DNA from: Candidatus Nanopelagicales bacterium
Lineage (GTDB): Bacteria > Actinomycetota > Actinomycetes > S36-B12 > UBA5976
Assembly (NCBI GenBank): GCA_018402365.1
Contig: JAGYJD010000001.1
Span: forward strand, 62,001-126,000
Reading direction: 5' to 3'
DNA: 64,000 nt
Position numbers and translations under genes: made by a program
In this document: positions 32,050 through 44,247 of the stretch, piece after piece
Numbering within the stretch: the stretch's first letter is position 1
Layout of the letters: every line of letters begins with the position of its first letter
The notes under the pieces: model-generated
The model's database searches: none
The model's input: the letters and a program-made list of their open reading frames with translations, nothing else
What the model was told of the DNA's origin: nothing

Positions 32050-33708
32050 GCTCAGATATTGAAATTGCCAGAGCAGCAAAACTTAAGCCAATTAATGAAA
32101 TTGCCAACAAACTAGGGATTGAAGCGGATTCAGTTTTTGCTTATGGGGCCCATAAAGCCAAGATAAGCCTTGATTTCATAAACAAAATTAAAGCAAATAA
32201 AACGGCAAATTAATTTTGGTTACTGCAATGACTCCTACCCCAGCGGGTGAAGGTAAGACCATACCACAGTGGGGCTAGGTGACGGTTTAAACCGAATTGG
32301 TAAAAAACTGTTATCTGCTTGCGCGAACCTTCACTCGGCCCTTGTTTTGGGATGAAAGGTGGTGCCGCCGTGGTGGCTATGCACAAGTTGTTCCAATGGA
32401 AGACATTAATCTTCACTTCACTGGGGACTTTCATGCAATTGGTGCTGCACATAATTTATTAGCCGCCATGCTCGATAACCATATTTATTGGGGCAATGAA
32501 TTACAAATCGATGTTAAACGAATAGTTTTAAAAGAGTTATCGATATGAATGATCGTGCTTTGCGCGAAATTGTTTCATCACTAGGTGGTCCTGAAACGGG
32601 TACCCTCGTGAAGCTGGATTTGACATCACGGTAGCCAGTGAAGTTATGGCAATTTTATGCTTGGCAATGGATCTTGAAGATTTAGAACGCAGACTAGGCA
32701 ACATCGTGGTTGGTTATACCAGAGAAGAGCCAATTACTGCAAAGCAGTTAGATGCTGCAGGCTGCGATGACTGTTTTATTAAAGGATGCCATGATGCCCA
32801 ACTTGGTTCAGACTTTAGAGAACAATCCAGCATTTGTTCATGGTGGACCTTTTGCAAACATTGCTCATGGTTGTAACACAGTCTTGGCAACAGATACTGC
32901 TTTAAAGCTTGGTGACTATGTAGTTACCGAAGCTGGGTTTGGTGCAGATTTAGGTGCAGAGAAGTTCTTTGACATTAAATGCCGCAAGGCAAATTTAAAA
33001 CCTGAAACTGTGGTAATAGTCGCTACTATTCGAGCGCTAAAAATGCATGGTGGGGTTGCGAAAGAAGATCTTGGCAAAGAAAATGTTGCAGCAATTGAGG
33101 TTGGTTTAGCTAATCTTGGCCGCCACATTGAAAATGTTCAAAAATTTGGGGTTCCTGCCGTAGTTGCAGTCAACACTTTTATTTCTGATTCGCAAGCCGA
33201 ATTTGAAGCAGTAAAGAAATATTGCGACAACTTGCAAGTATCAGCTATCAAGTGCACCCATTGGTCAGATGGTGGTGCTGGTACTGAAGAACTAGCCCAT
33301 AAAGTAGTTGAAATTGCTGAATCAAATCAAGCAAATTTTAAGCCACTTTATGCAGATGAGTTACCACTTTGGGAAAAGGTAAAAACTATTGCCACTGAGA
33401 TTTATAGGGCAAGTGAAATCACAGCAGATAAAGTAATACGGGAACAATTCAAAACTCTCGAAGCTGCGGGATACGGCAAGTTTCCAATCTGTATGGCAAA
33501 AACCCAATACAGTTTTTCAACCGATCCAAATCTAAAAGGTGCGCCAAGTGGCCACACAGTGCAAATTCGCGAGCTAAGGCTCTCTGCAGGTGCCGAATTC
33601 ATAGTGGTAGTCACAGGTGAAATTATGACGATGCCAGGATTGCCTCGGGTACCTTCGGCAAATTCAATTCACCTAGATTCGGCTGGGCAAATTCAAGGGC
33701 TTTTCTAA
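32046..33708 (+). pseudogene. fhs: Formate-tetrahydrofolate ligase, disrupted by several 1-bp indels in the first third
   Basis: GTG overlapping the mttB stop: 'SSDIEIARAAKLKPINEIANKLGI...', then 'LVTAMTPTPAGEGKT', '[31 protein letters not shown]', '[29 protein letters not shown]' in different frames; clean from 32752 to the stop. Confidence 0.92.
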
Positions 33709-33740
33709 GGTATTGATTTTTACCCTCCCCTGCATCTACC

Positions 33741-34514
33741 GTGTGGGACATGGGTAACAAACCTGCAAATAGTACCTCCCCAGTTCAATCCGTTGATCGC
33801 GCCTTAAATATTTTAGAAATTCTTGCTGAAAGAACCGAAGCAGGTGTTACAGAAATAGCTGAAATTATTGGAGTTCACAAATCCACGATCTCGCGTTTAA
33901 TAGATGCCTTAGTGCGTCGTGGGTTAGTAGAGCAAGTTTCGGACCGAGGTAAATTTCGTTTAGGAATTGGTTTAATTCGGTTAGCTGGTTCAGCTAGCGC
34001 CCAATTGGATTCAGTAATTCAAGCACGTCCAATAGCAAAAGATTTAGCAAATAAATTTGGTGAAACAGTAAACATTGCCACTTTAGACGGCACAGAAGTT
34101 TTATATTTAGATCAAGTTGTTGGCCCTAACACCTTAAGTATGAGAACTTGGGTAGGTAAAAGAGTCCCAGCTCATGCCACCGCTACCGGCAAAGTTCTAA
34201 CCGCTTGGCTACCTGAGTCAATCAGAATTGAAGTGCGACCTAAAAAATGGACTAAGTTTGCTAAAAACACCATCACTGATTTCAAATCGCTTGAAGCGGA
34301 ATTAGCTGAGGTAAGAAAAAATGGATTCGCAATTGCTGCAGCAGAACTTGAAGAAGAATTAGTAGCAATCGCTGCTCCCATCCGAAATAATCACAAAGAG
34401 GTAGTAGCGGCAATTGCAATTTCTGGGCCAGCTTTTCGCTTGGCAAAAAAAGAATATCCAATAATTTCGCAGGCACTTATCGTCGCTGCAGAAAAAATCC
34501 ACTTAAATCTCTAA
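33741..34514 (+). CDS. IclR family transcriptional regulator (second copy)
   Basis: 'SVDRALNILEILAERTEAGVTEIAEIIGVHKSTISRLIDALVRRGLVE', 'PAHATATGKVLTAWLPE'. Confidence 0.94.
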   Translation: MWDMGNKPANSTSPVQSVDRALNILEILAERTEAGVTEIAEIIGVHKSTISRLIDALVRRGLVEQVSDRGKFRLGIGLIRLAGSASAQLDSVIQARPIAKDLANKFGETVNIATLDGTEVLYLDQVVGPNTLSMRTWVGKRVPAHATATGKVLTAWLPESIRIEVRPKKWTKFAKNTITDFKSLEAELAEVRKNGFAIAAAELEEELVAIAAPIRNNHKEVVAAIAISGPAFRLAKKEYPIISQALIVAAEKIHLNL

Positions 34515-34612
34515 AAATGTACTCAAATACCTTGACCGAAGCCGGCAGATTGACCATGCTTAAGACCTGAAGAAACAACAGGTTGCACAATAAACAACAC
34601 CTGGAGGACCGT

Positions 34613-36091
34613 TTGATCTCGCTACTGATTGCAGGAACAAGACTTCCGGCAAAATCTGGTGCTACAAGAAAGATTATTAATCCCGCGACTGGCGAATTTG
34701 TCATTGAAGTAGCAGAAGCTGATCGAGAAGATACTCTTTTAGCAATTGAAGCAGCTAAAGCTGCCTTTGAAAATTCAATTTGGAAAACTTACTCAAATAT
34801 TCAACGTGCTGAGATTTTACGAAAAACTGCTCAAATTCTATCGAGAGATAAGTCACAAATTGCTAAGGCCGAATCGCTGGATACCGGTAAGCGCTTTATT
34901 GAAAGTGAATACGATATTGATGATGTAATTTCGGTTTTTAATTACTATGCCGAACAAGCAGAGACTCTTACGTCTAGAACCAACTCGGTAGATCGAGAAA
35001 ACATAAAGAGCAGAATCGAGTTTGAGCCAGTCGGCGTCTGTGCCCTAATTACACCTTGGAACTATCCGCTACTGCAAGCTAGCTGGAAGGTTGCCCCGGC
35101 AATTGCCGCAGGATGCACTTTTGTTCTCAAGCCAAGTGAGTTAACCCCCAGCACCACCTCGATGCTGATGGACATTTTATCTGAAGCTGGGCTGCCTGAT
35201 GGCGTAGGTAATTTAGTTCTAGGAGCTGGCGCAACAGCTGGTTCGTTATTGAGTGAGCATCCCGCTGTTGATTTTGTTTCTTTTACTGGTGGTGTTAGTA
35301 CTGGAAAATTACTGATGAAAACCGCTAGCCAAACAGTTAAAAAGGTTGCTTTAGAATTGGGTGGCAAAAATCCCAACATAATTTTTGCTGATGCTAATTT
35401 GCCTGCTGCTATAGATAACGCTTTAACTGCAGTGTTTCTACACTCAGGTCAAGTATGTTCTGCTGGAGCGCGATTACTGGTTGAAAAAAGTGTTCACAAA
35501 GAAGTTGTAGGTGAAATTGCTCGGCGGGCAGAAAATATAGTGTTGGGTGGTCCATTTGAAGCTAATGCTGAAACAGGAGCTTTAATTAGCGCCGCACATT
35601 TAGAAAAAATTGAAAATTATGTAGCAAATGCAATTTCTGAAGGAGCCAAACTTATTGCTGGCGGTAGGCGTCCGGTTGAAGCTCACTTGCAAGATGGCTT
35701 TTTTTACCGCCCCACTGTGCTTGATGCTTGTCATAGCAAAATGCAATGCGTACAAGATGAATCATTCGGTCCAATTTTAACAATAGAAGTCTTTGAAACA
35801 GAGAATGAAGCGATCACAATTGCAAATGACACTATCTACGGACTAGCCGGTGCAGTTTGGAGTGAGGACAGTGAAAAAGCAAATCGTGTCGCCCAAGCCT
35901 TAAGACACGGAACAATTTGGATTAATGACTATCACCCGTACGTACCACAGGCCGAGTGGGGCGGCTTTAAACAGTCTGGAGTAGGTCGCGAATTAGGACC
36001 AACCGGTTTAGCAGAATATTTAGAGCCAAAACACATCTGGCAAAACTTAGCACCAGCCTCGAGCGGATGGTTTAGCGAAGGAGCAAATTAA
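34613..36091 (+). CDS. Betaine-aldehyde dehydrogenase-like aldehyde dehydrogenase
   Basis: '[35 protein letters not shown]', '[17 protein letters not shown]', '[17 protein letters not shown]'. ORF opens at 34583; TTG at 34613 has a better RBS (CTGGAGG). Confidence 0.9.
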   Translation: MISLLIAGTRLPAKSGATRKIINPATGEFVIEVAEADREDTLLAIEAAKAAFENSIWKTYSNIQRAEILRKTAQILSRDKSQIAKAESLDTGKRFIESEYDIDDVISVFNYYAEQAETLTSRTNSVDRENIKSRIEFEPVGVCALITPWNYPLLQASWKVAPAIAAGCTFVLKPSELTPSTTSMLMDILSEAGLPDGVGNLVLGAGATAGSLLSEHPAVDFVSFTGGVSTGKLLMKTASQTVKKVALELGGKNPNIIFADANLPAAIDNALTAVFLHSGQVCSAGARLLVEKSVHKEVVGEIARRAENIVLGGPFEANAETGALISAAHLEKIENYVANAISEGAKLIAGGRRPVEAHLQDGFFYRPTVLDACHSKMQCVQDESFGPILTIEVFETENEAITIANDTIYGLAGAVWSEDSEKANRVAQALRHGTIWINDYHPYVPQAEWGGFKQSGVGRELGPTGLAEYLEPKHIWQNLAPASSGWFSEGAN

Positions 36092-37128
36092 TGTCTGAAC
36101 ACAACAGTGAAGCTGCGATTTCAGTTAGAGATCTTTGGAAGGTTTTTGGACCAAAGCCTGAAGAATTAATAAACAGCGAAGATGCAAAGCTGCCTAGGGC
36201 TGAACTAATGAAAAAGACTGGAAACACTGCCGCGGTAGTGGATGTGTCTTTCGATGTAGCGCCGAATGAAGTTTTTGTGGTGATGGGCTTATCGGGTTCT
36301 GGTAAATCTACTTTGGTTCGTTGTTTGACTAGATTGATTGAGCCAACTGCTGGCAGTGTCGAAATTTTGGGTGAAGATATTCTTAAAGTGAACACTTCGC
36401 GCTTACGTCACTTGCGCCGAACTAAATTTTCTATGGTTTTTCAACATTTTGGCTTACTTCCGCATAGAAAAGTTATAGATAACATCGCTTATGCCCTCGA
36501 AGTAAACGGGGTAAAAAAAGAAGCGCGCCATAAGCGCGCGCAAGAAGTGATCGATCTAGTAGGCCTAACAGGCTATGGCCAGTCATACCCCGAGCAACTA
36601 TCTGGCGGAATGCAACAGCGAGTTGGTTTAGCCAGAGCTTTAGCGGTTGATCCAGCGGTTATGTTCTTAGATGAGCCATTTTCTGCGCTTGATCCCTTAA
36701 TTAGACGTGATATGCAAGCAGAAGTAATTCGACTTCATAAAGAAGTTGGTAAAACCATGGTATTTATTACGCACGATCTTTCTGAAGCTATGAAGCTCGG
36801 TGACCGAATTGCCATCATGCGTGATGGAGCAATTGTTCAGATGGATACCCCAGAAAATCTGGTTGCAAAACCGGCTGATGCTTACGTTGCAGATTTTATG
36901 AGAGATATTCCTAAATCACATGTCTTAACTTTGAAATCATTGGCGCGAGCACCAAAACCAGGTGAAGCCACCGACGGCCCCGAGTTAGATGCCAGCACAG
37001 TTATTAGAGATGCCTCACCAATAATAATTCAAGCTGGCAGACCAATTCGCGTCGCAAGCAACGGAAAACCTTTGGGCATTGTGTCGAGTGAGGACGTTCT
37101 TAAACTAATTGCTGGAGAAGAGCAGTGA
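36091..37128 (+). CDS. proV: Glycine betaine/proline ABC transporter ATP-binding protein
   Basis: '[37 protein letters not shown]', '[40 protein letters not shown]'; ProV/OpuAA type. Confidence 0.95.
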   Translation: MSEHNSEAAISVRDLWKVFGPKPEELINSEDAKLPRAELMKKTGNTAAVVDVSFDVAPNEVFVVMGLSGSGKSTLVRCLTRLIEPTAGSVEILGEDILKVNTSRLRHLRRTKFSMVFQHFGLLPHRKVIDNIAYALEVNGVKKEARHKRAQEVIDLVGLTGYGQSYPEQLSGGMQQRVGLARALAVDPAVMFLDEPFSALDPLIRRDMQAEVIRLHKEVGKTMVFITHDLSEAMKLGDRIAIMRDGAIVQMDTPENLVAKPADAYVADFMRDIPKSHVLTLKSLARAPKPGEATDGPELDASTVIRDASPIIIQAGRPIRVASNGKPLGIVSSEDVLKLIAGEEQ

Positions 37129-39086
37129 GTACTGCCGTAGTTAATAAAGCTACAAAAATTATTCAAATCAGAAGGCTTTACCTTTTTTTATTCGTAGTGA
37201 TTGCCTGGGTTAGTCTCGCCACTATTTTTAGAGGTAGGGCCACGCTAGCTTTGCCGGTCAGCGAAAATAGCCCGTTTAACGACCGAGTGGGAGCGGTGGC
37301 GGCGGCTATCCGCGCTGGCAGATTTGAAAATCCGGCATTTATTTATTTCTTCAATCCACTTCGAGAGATTATAGATAGCGCAGTGCAATTAGTTCGCACC
37401 CTTATTGCAATTCCAGTGTCGGGTTCAATCATTCCGGTCGTTGGTTGGTTTGGGGTAATTGGAATTGTTGCGTTCATAGTTTATGCCAGTAGTAACTTTA
37501 AATTTACTTTTTTAGCAGTAGCGCTATTGCTCGGAACTGGCGTGCTTGGAATGTGGACTTCCACCATGGACACGATAGCTATGACTCTTACCGCTGTTAT
37601 TTTTTCGTTAGGTATTGGGCTTCCGCTTGGGATTTGGGCGGGACTTTCTGATCGGGTTTTAACTTTTCTTAGGCCGTTTTTAGATTTAGCTCAGATTGTT
37701 CCCACCTTGGTTTATCTAGCGCCGCTAGCACTTTTCTTTTTAATCGGAGCTGCTTCTGCCACTATCGCCACCATGATTTACAGCATTCCAATAGTTATCA
37801 GGATTACTGCTCTGGGTATTCGTGGTTTGAATAATTCACCCGTAGAGGCTTCGATTTCAATGGGCTCTACCAAAAGACAAACTTTGGCAAAAGTTCAATT
37901 ACCGATGGCAAAACAAACCATCATTTTAGGAGTCAATCAAACTGTGATGGCTGCTTTGTCATTTGTTGTGATTGCAGCACTTATCGGAGCCCCCGGCCTA
38001 GGTGGTCCAATTATTAATGCCTTAACGGTAAGAAATGTTGGGGATGGCTTTGTTGCAGGCTTAGCTGTTGTGCTTGTTGCAATCATGCTAGATCGAAGCA
38101 CTAGCGCAGCGGTTAAAACAAAAAAATCATTTGTTCCACCCTCTGCCGACGAAATTAAAAGAAGACGGCTCAATGTTGCCGCAATGGGTGGTTTTGCAGT
38201 ACTTTCAATTTATCTTTCAAGAAATTTCCTTTGGGCTGCCGTCTGGCCAGAAAACATAAATACTTCAAAAATTGTTTCGAATGCCACTAACACTTTTGTG
38301 GATTACGCAACCACTACGCTTTATTTTTTAACTATTGGCTTTAGAGAATTAATAACTATTGCAATTCTCAATCCGCTCGAAACTTTGCTAGCACAATCGC
38401 CATGGTTTTTAACAGTTGCCGCAATCGCGATAATCGCTCTTATTATTGGTGGGCGGGGAGTGGCAATCTTGTCAGTTATTTTGCTGCTAGCAATTGTTTA
38501 TACCGGCTTGTGGCGGGATACCATGCTCACCCTTACGCAGGTAATTGTGGCGACCTTGCTCACCATGATTATTGGTATAACAGTCGGCGTTTGGATTGGC
38601 CGCAGCCAAAAAGCTGATACCGCGATTAGGCCGTTTTTAGATGCGGGACAGACACTGCCAGCCTTTGTCTATTTAATACCGATGTTGGGCCTTTTTGGGC
38701 CAACTAGATTTACCGCTATTGCTACTGGAATTGTCTATTCGATCCCGGTGGTAACCAAATTAGTCGCTGATGGCATAAAAAATGTCCCCAAATCAATGGT
38801 TGAAGCAGCAATTGCAAATGGCTCAACTAGTTGGCAGGTAATAACAAAGGTGCAATTACCAGCGTCGAAACGGTCTTTATTACTGGCGGCAAATCAAGGA
38901 TTAATTTTTGTACTGGCAGTTGTGGTAATCGGTGGTTTTGTTGGTGCTGGTGGGCTTGGGTACTTGGTGTTACTCGGTTCATCCAAGCCTGAAATGCAGG
39001 GCAAGGGCTTATCTGCCGGACTCGCGATTTTGCTTTTAGGAATTGTGATTGATCGAATTGCCCAAACCGGAGCAAGAAGAAAATAG
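37125..39086 (+). CDS. proW: Glycine betaine/proline ABC transporter permease with two fused permease domains
   Basis: Two EAA loops: '[36 protein letters not shown]' and '[36 protein letters not shown]'. Confidence 0.94.
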   Translation: MSTAVVNKATKIIQIRRLYLFLFVVIAWVSLATIFRGRATLALPVSENSPFNDRVGAVAAAIRAGRFENPAFIYFFNPLREIIDSAVQLVRTLIAIPVSGSIIPVVGWFGVIGIVAFIVYASSNFKFTFLAVALLLGTGVLGMWTSTMDTIAMTLTAVIFSLGIGLPLGIWAGLSDRVLTFLRPFLDLAQIVPTLVYLAPLALFFLIGAASATIATMIYSIPIVIRITALGIRGLNNSPVEASISMGSTKRQTLAKVQLPMAKQTIILGVNQTVMAALSFVVIAALIGAPGLGGPIINALTVRNVGDGFVAGLAVVLVAIMLDRSTSAAVKTKKSFVPPSADEIKRRRLNVAAMGGFAVLSIYLSRNFLWAAVWPENINTSKIVSNATNTFVDYATTTLYFLTIGFRELITIAILNPLETLLAQSPWFLTVAAIAIIALIIGGRGVAILSVILLLAIVYTGLWRDTMLTLTQVIVATLLTMIIGITVGVWIGRSQKADTAIRPFLDAGQTLPAFVYLIPMLGLFGPTRFTAIATGIVYSIPVVTKLVADGIKNVPKSMVEAAIANGSTSWQVITKVQLPASKRSLLLAANQGLIFVLAVVVIGGFVGAGGLGYLVLLGSSKPEMQGKGLSAGLAILLLGIVIDRIAQTGARRK

Positions 39087-39183
39087 GAAATTTGTATAAC
39101 GATTTAGCAAAGGTTTCAAGATTGTGCAAATTGCAGGGTCTTGATTAGTTACCATCAAGGTAACGAACTCTGAAGGAGGGTCA

Positions 39184-40176
39184 ATGAAGATAAAGTTAAA
39201 TAGTCGCAATGCAATTGCGTCACTCTTTATCGCACTCGGTTTAGTGCTTTCTGCCTGTAGTGGCGCAGGAGTCGACGAAGGAGCATCAACAGATACTTCT
39301 GGGTCTACTACTGAAGAAACTGCAACTGAAGCTGTAGCTGCCGAATGTGGTGAATGGAATATCGCAATGCACGCTTGGGTTGGTTACACAGCAGGTGCTC
39401 AAGTTTTAACTAACGTTGGTGAAGAATTAGGTTGCACCATCAACCAAGTTAAGTTAGATGAAGCAGGCGTGACTTATGACGCAATTGAAGCCGGTTCAAT
39501 CGACGTAATTGTCGAAGACTGGGGTGGCGGACGTTGGCAGGAATGGGCTGACCGTGGTCAGCTAGTCGAAGTTGGTGAAAATGGAAACGTCGGTCTTATT
39601 GGCATGTTTGTACCTGCCTGGATGGCTGAAGAGTATCCAGACATCACTGATGCCGCTAATTTGAACAAGTACGCTGAATTGTTCGAAACTTCTGAATCAG
39701 GTGGAAAAGGTGCTTGGTACGAAGGACCTCCTGGCTACACCACAATCGGTGAAAAAATGATTGCGGCTGGAGACTTGAATTTTCAAGTAATCTCAACTGG
39801 ATCCGAAGCAGCTTTAGTTGAATTGTTCACTCAAGCAGTAGAGAACAAGACTGCAGCGCTTGGATACTTCTACGAGCCACACAACTTGTTTGGTGCGTTA
39901 GATTTGGTCCGAATCAACTGGCCAGAGAACGATTGGTCAGCTCCAGAAGAGGCTGATGGCTCAACTGATTATCCAAAATCTCCGCTAATCAAGATCGCAA
40001 GCAAGAACTTGATTGATTCTGGTGACCCATTTGCCACAGTGTTTCAAAACTGGACCTGGACAAATGCGGATCAAAATCAGATTGCTGCAGATATTGAAGC
40101 AGGAACAGATCCCGCAGTAGCTGCTCAAAAATGGATCGATGCGAATCGCGCCACTGTTGATGGCTGGCTTGGCTAG
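39184..40176 (+). CDS. proX: Glycine betaine-type ABC transporter substrate-binding lipoprotein (OpuAC/ProX family)
   Basis: Lipobox 'LVLSACSG'; 'HAWVGYTAGAQVLTNVGEELGC', 'AIEAGSIDVIVEDWGGGRW'. Confidence 0.92.
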   Translation: MKIKLNSRNAIASLFIALGLVLSACSGAGVDEGASTDTSGSTTEETATEAVAAECGEWNIAMHAWVGYTAGAQVLTNVGEELGCTINQVKLDEAGVTYDAIEAGSIDVIVEDWGGGRWQEWADRGQLVEVGENGNVGLIGMFVPAWMAEEYPDITDAANLNKYAELFETSESGGKGAWYEGPPGYTTIGEKMIAAGDLNFQVISTGSEAALVELFTQAVENKTAALGYFYEPHNLFGALDLVRINWPENDWSAPEEADGSTDYPKSPLIKIASKNLIDSGDPFATVFQNWTWTNADQNQIAADIEAGTDPAVAAQKWIDANRATVDGWLG

Positions 40177-40194
40177 AGAAATAAATAAAAAATA

Positions 40195-40230
40195 AAAGCG
40201 GTGGGCTCTTGACGAGTCCACCGCTTTTTT
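40195..40230 (+). terminator. Rho-independent terminator after proX
   Basis: AAAAGCGGTGG-gctcttgacgagt-CCACCGCTTTTTT. Confidence 0.9.
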
Positions 40231-40298
40231 GCAACGATAAGGTGTTGCATAATTAGAAGTAAGTTGCGTAATTTGCAACATGGTGAAAGCGGGTAAAA

Positions 40299-42722
40299 AT
40301 GGCCAAAGTTGTAATTATTGGTGCCGGAATAGTTGGTTGTGCGCTTGCCGATGAATTAACCGAACGCGGTTGGAACGATGTAACAGTTTTAGAACAAGGA
40401 CCCCTTTGGGCAGCTGGTGGTTCAACTTCACATGCGCCTGGATTAGTTTTTCAAACTAACGGATCAAAAACTTTAGCTAATTTTGCAACTTACACCGTTG
40501 AAAAATTAATGTCACTTGATTTAGCTGGTGAACCATGTTTCTTACAAGTTGGAAGTATAGAAGTTGCAACCACTACTGAGAGATTATCTGAATTACATCG
40601 CAGAGCTGGCTTAGCAACTTCTTGGGGTATACCAGCTGAAATCATTTCACCTGAAGCCGCTGCAAAATTGCATCCTGTGTTAGATGCCAATTCAATCTTG
40701 GGTGCATTGCATGTACCTACCGATGGGCTTGCCAAAGCTTTACGAGCCGACGAAGCCATGGGTAAAAGAGCTATTGCCCGCGGTGCAACATTTTTAGAAC
40801 GACATGAAGTTATAGATATCAAAAAAGAAAATGGAAAAGTCACCGGAGTTGTGACTAACCAAGGTGATTTTGCAGCAGATGTAGTCATTGCGTGCGCTGG
40901 TATCTGGGGGCCAAAAGTTGGAGACATGATTGGTATGCCTACTGCGCTTCAACCTTTAGCACATCAATTGGCTTGGACTGAAGATATTGATTCTTTAAGT
41001 GACCAAGAAGAAGAGTGCACCATTCCACTTTTACGAAATCAAGATCATGATCTTTACTATCGTCAAAATGGTAAGGGATTAGGTGTTGGCTGGTATGGAC
41101 ATCGTCCCTTAGCAGTAGCAGCAAAAGATATTTTACCTTTTGATAAGGCAGCTACCATGCCGTCGATGTTGGAATTTACTGCCCCAGAATGGGTTGGAGC
41201 AATGGAACACAGTTCAGAAATTTTGCCTGATTTAAAAACTGCAAAAATTTCATCAGGAATGAATGGGTTGTTTTCTTTCACAGTTGATGGAAACCCGTTA
41301 ATGGGTGAATGGCAAGGACTAAAAGGTTTTTGGGTAGCAGAAGCTGTTTGGGTAACTCACTCGGCAGGTGTGGCTCGTGCGATCGCAGAGTGGTTAGTGG
41401 ATGGTCAGCCGTCGATTACTGTGCACGATTGTGATGTAAATAGATTTGAAAAACATCAAGTTAGCCCAGAACATATTCAAATGCGTGGGGAACAAAATTA
41501 CATCGAAGTTTATGACATTTTGCATCCGCTGCAGCCGATGGAAGATCCTCGCCCCTTGCGCACGACTGGCTTTTATCACCGACAACAAGAATTAGGTGGG
41601 GTATTTTTTGAAGCTGCTGGGTTTGAAAGGCCGCAATGGTACGAAGCTAATGAAACCCTATTAACCAAGTATTCAGTCCCCACCAGAAATGACTGGGCAA
41701 GTAAGTTTTGGTCACCCATTTGTGGAGCAGAAGCGTTACATGTTCGCGAAAAAGTTGGGCTCTTTGACCTCACTTCTTTAAAGCGTTTAGAGGTAGTTGG
41801 AAAAGGTAGTCAAGAATTTTTAATGAAAATGACCACAGGAAATCTAGATAAGCCAGTGGGGTCAATCACCTATTGTTTGATGCTGGCAGAGACCGGTGGA
41901 ATTCTAAGCGATATCACTGTCACTAAATTATCTGAAAATCATTTTGTAATTGGTGCGAATGGAAATGTTGATTTAGTTAGATTGCAAAATTTTGCACCAG
42001 ATACTGTTCAAATTAAAGACATTACCGGCGGAACAGCTGTCTTAGGAGTTTTTGGTCCTAACTCCAGAGACTTATTGCAGTCCATTTGTAGAGATGATTT
42101 ATCAAATGAGTCAATTAAATACTTCAAAGCAAAGCAAACTTATTTAGGTCAAGTTCCGGTAACTTTGTGGCGTTTAAGTTATGTAGGTGAATTAGGTTTT
42201 GAAGTTTATGTTGAAGCCGATATGGCATTGAAGTTATGGGACACCATTTGGCAAGCTGGTAAAGGTTTGGATTTGATTGCCGCAGGGCGAGGTGCTTTTA
42301 ACTCGATGCGACTAGAAAAGGGCTACCGGTCTTTTGGATCTGACATGACCACAGAACATAACCCCTATGAAGCAGGTTTGGGCTTTGCGGTTCGAAAGTC
42401 AGGTGGGTTTATCGGTGAAGCTGCTTTGGCAAAGCTTGACCCTGAAAAGCTCGATAAAAAATTAGTTTGTTTAAAGATTCATTCCAACGAAGATGTTGTG
42501 ATGGGCAAAGAGCCGGTGCTAGTTAACAATGAACCAGTTGGATATGTAACCAGCGCTTATTTTGGTCATAGCGTGGGGCACCCAATCGCATATGCTTGGC
42601 TTCCAGCTCAGTACGCGACTAAGGGTTCTAATGTTTCGATTGCCTACTTTGACAAATTAGTTAGTGCTGAAGTGGCAAATGATCCACTATTTGATGCAGA
42701 AATGACGAGGTTAAAATCATGA
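40299..42722 (+). CDS. FAD-dependent dimethylglycine/sarcosine dehydrogenase-like protein (DAO plus GcvT domains)
   Basis: '[49 protein letters not shown]' N-terminus; GcvT-like C-terminus ('[24 protein letters not shown]'). Confidence 0.93.
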   Translation: MAKVVIIGAGIVGCALADELTERGWNDVTVLEQGPLWAAGGSTSHAPGLVFQTNGSKTLANFATYTVEKLMSLDLAGEPCFLQVGSIEVATTTERLSELHRRAGLATSWGIPAEIISPEAAAKLHPVLDANSILGALHVPTDGLAKALRADEAMGKRAIARGATFLERHEVIDIKKENGKVTGVVTNQGDFAADVVIACAGIWGPKVGDMIGMPTALQPLAHQLAWTEDIDSLSDQEEECTIPLLRNQDHDLYYRQNGKGLGVGWYGHRPLAVAAKDILPFDKAATMPSMLEFTAPEWVGAMEHSSEILPDLKTAKISSGMNGLFSFTVDGNPLMGEWQGLKGFWVAEAVWVTHSAGVARAIAEWLVDGQPSITVHDCDVNRFEKHQVSPEHIQMRGEQNYIEVYDILHPLQPMEDPRPLRTTGFYHRQQELGGVFFEAAGFERPQWYEANETLLTKYSVPTRNDWASKFWSPICGAEALHVREKVGLFDLTSLKRLEVVGKGSQEFLMKMTTGNLDKPVGSITYCLMLAETGGILSDITVTKLSENHFVIGANGNVDLVRLQNFAPDTVQIKDITGGTAVLGVFGPNSRDLLQSICRDDLSNESIKYFKAKQTYLGQVPVTLWRLSYVGELGFEVYVEADMALKLWDTIWQAGKGLDLIAAGRGAFNSMRLEKGYRSFGSDMTTEHNPYEAGLGFAVRKSGGFIGEAALAKLDPEKLDKKLVCLKIHSNEDVVMGKEPVLVNNEPVGYVTSAYFGHSVGHPIAYAWLPAQYATKGSNVSIAYFDKLVSAEVANDPLFDAEMTRLKS

Positions 42723-43960
42723 GCGGACCTTTAACACGACGCCGTACTGCCGAATTGCCAGAACACCCTGACTTTCTATGGCGCAAACCTCAGCTTAAAA
42801 AATCATATGACGTGATTATCATCGGTGCCGGTGGACATGGATTAGCGACCGCTTATTACTTAGCTAAAAATTTTGGTATCACCAATGTGGCTGTTTTAGA
42901 AAAAGGTTGGTTAGCTGGTGGAAACATGGCCAGAAATACCACCATTATTCGCTCTAATTACTTATGGGATGAAAGCGCAGGAATCTACGAGCACTCGCTA
43001 AAGCTTTGGGAAAACTTAGAAGAAGAAGTTGGCTATGAAATGTTTTTTAGCCAAAGAGGGGTAATGACACTTGCCCATAGTGTTGGAGATGTTCGCGGTA
43101 AACAAAGAAATTTCTATGCAAACAAAGTAAACAGTATTGACACTGAATGGCTTACCCCAGAAGAAGCAAAAAAAGTTGCGCCAATCTTAAATATCAGCGA
43201 CACCATTCGCTATCCAATTATGGGAGCAACTTATCAAGCCCGCGGGGGAATCGCAAAGCATGACTGGGTGGCCTGGGGATACGCCAAAGCTGCCGATGAC
43301 ATGGGCGTTGATTTAATTCAAGGTTGTGAAGTTACCGGTATTAAAGTTGATAACGGCAAAGTACAAGGGGTAGAAACCAATCTCGGGTTTATTGCGGCAA
43401 ACAAAGTTGCCTTAGCAGCAGCTGGACATACCTCTACCTTGACGCAAATGGCGGGCTTTAGAGTTCCGTTACAAAGTCGCACCTTACAGGCGTTGGTTTC
43501 AGAATTATTAGAGCAAGTTTTAGACACGGTAATTATGAGTGGTGCAGTACATGTTTATGTAAGTCAAGCTCATAAGGGTGAACTAGTAATGGGAGCCGGT
43601 ACTGATGCTTTCAATTCTTACACCCAACGCGGTGGAGTTCACGTGATTGAGCACCAGCTTGCTGCCGCTTGCGAATTATTTCCAATTTTTTCTCGGGCTC
43701 ATCTTTTAAGAACTTGGGGTGGAGTTGTAGATATTGCCCCTGACGCTTCACCTATTTTAGGATTAACCCCGGTTGAAAATCTTTATATAAATTCTGGCTG
43801 GGGAACTGGTGGATTCAAGGCCACCCCTGGATCAGGTTGGGTGTACGCCGACACAATTGCAAATAATGCACCTCATGCGTTAGCAAAAAATTATTCATTA
43901 AAAAGATTTACTACTGGCCACTTAATCGATGAGCATGGCGCCGCTGGCGTCGCTCACTAA
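42719..43960 (+). CDS. soxB: Sarcosine oxidase subunit beta
   Basis: '[53 protein letters not shown]'. Confidence 0.96.
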   Translation: MSGPLTRRRTAELPEHPDFLWRKPQLKKSYDVIIIGAGGHGLATAYYLAKNFGITNVAVLEKGWLAGGNMARNTTIIRSNYLWDESAGIYEHSLKLWENLEEEVGYEMFFSQRGVMTLAHSVGDVRGKQRNFYANKVNSIDTEWLTPEEAKKVAPILNISDTIRYPIMGATYQARGGIAKHDWVAWGYAKAADDMGVDLIQGCEVTGIKVDNGKVQGVETNLGFIAANKVALAAAGHTSTLTQMAGFRVPLQSRTLQALVSELLEQVLDTVIMSGAVHVYVSQAHKGELVMGAGTDAFNSYTQRGGVHVIEHQLAAACELFPIFSRAHLLRTWGGVVDIAPDASPILGLTPVENLYINSGWGTGGFKATPGSGWVYADTIANNAPHALAKNYSLKRFTTGHLIDEHGAAGVAH

Positions 43961-43968
43961 GGATAAAA

Positions 43969-44247
43969 ATGCTCTCAATAAATTGTCCTTGGTGTGGCGC
44001 GCGTGATGAAACCGAATTTCATTATGGATCACAAGCTCACGTCGCTTATCCAGAAAATCCAGAAACTTTAAGCGACGAGGCTTGGGCACATTACATTTTT
44101 TTTCGCGACAACCCTAAGGGTTGGTTTCAAGAACGATGGGTTCATACCGCAGGTTGCAGAAGGTGGTTCAACGTTTGGCGAAATACGGTATCCCATCAAT
44201 TTGGCCCTAGCTACAAACCCTTTACGCCAGCACCCGCGAGGCCTTGA
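43969..44247 (+). CDS. soxD: Sarcosine oxidase subunit delta
   Basis: 'INCPWCGARDETEFHYGSQAHVAYPE...HTAGCRRWFNVWRNTVSHQ'. Confidence 0.96.
   Translation: MLSINCPWCGARDETEFHYGSQAHVAYPENPETLSDEAWAHYIFFRDNPKGWFQERWVHTAGCRRWFNVWRNTVSHQFGPSYKPFTPAPARP

Noticed and set aside
32200-32790. Programmed frameshifting in fhs
   Set aside because: Too many shifts, mostly the same sign, at varied sites without a consistent slippery sequence and stimulator; sequence error or pseudogenisation is simpler.
32752-33708. 318-aa ORF as an independent gene
   Set aside because: It is the C-terminal part of fhs; the N-terminal part lies directly upstream in other frames.
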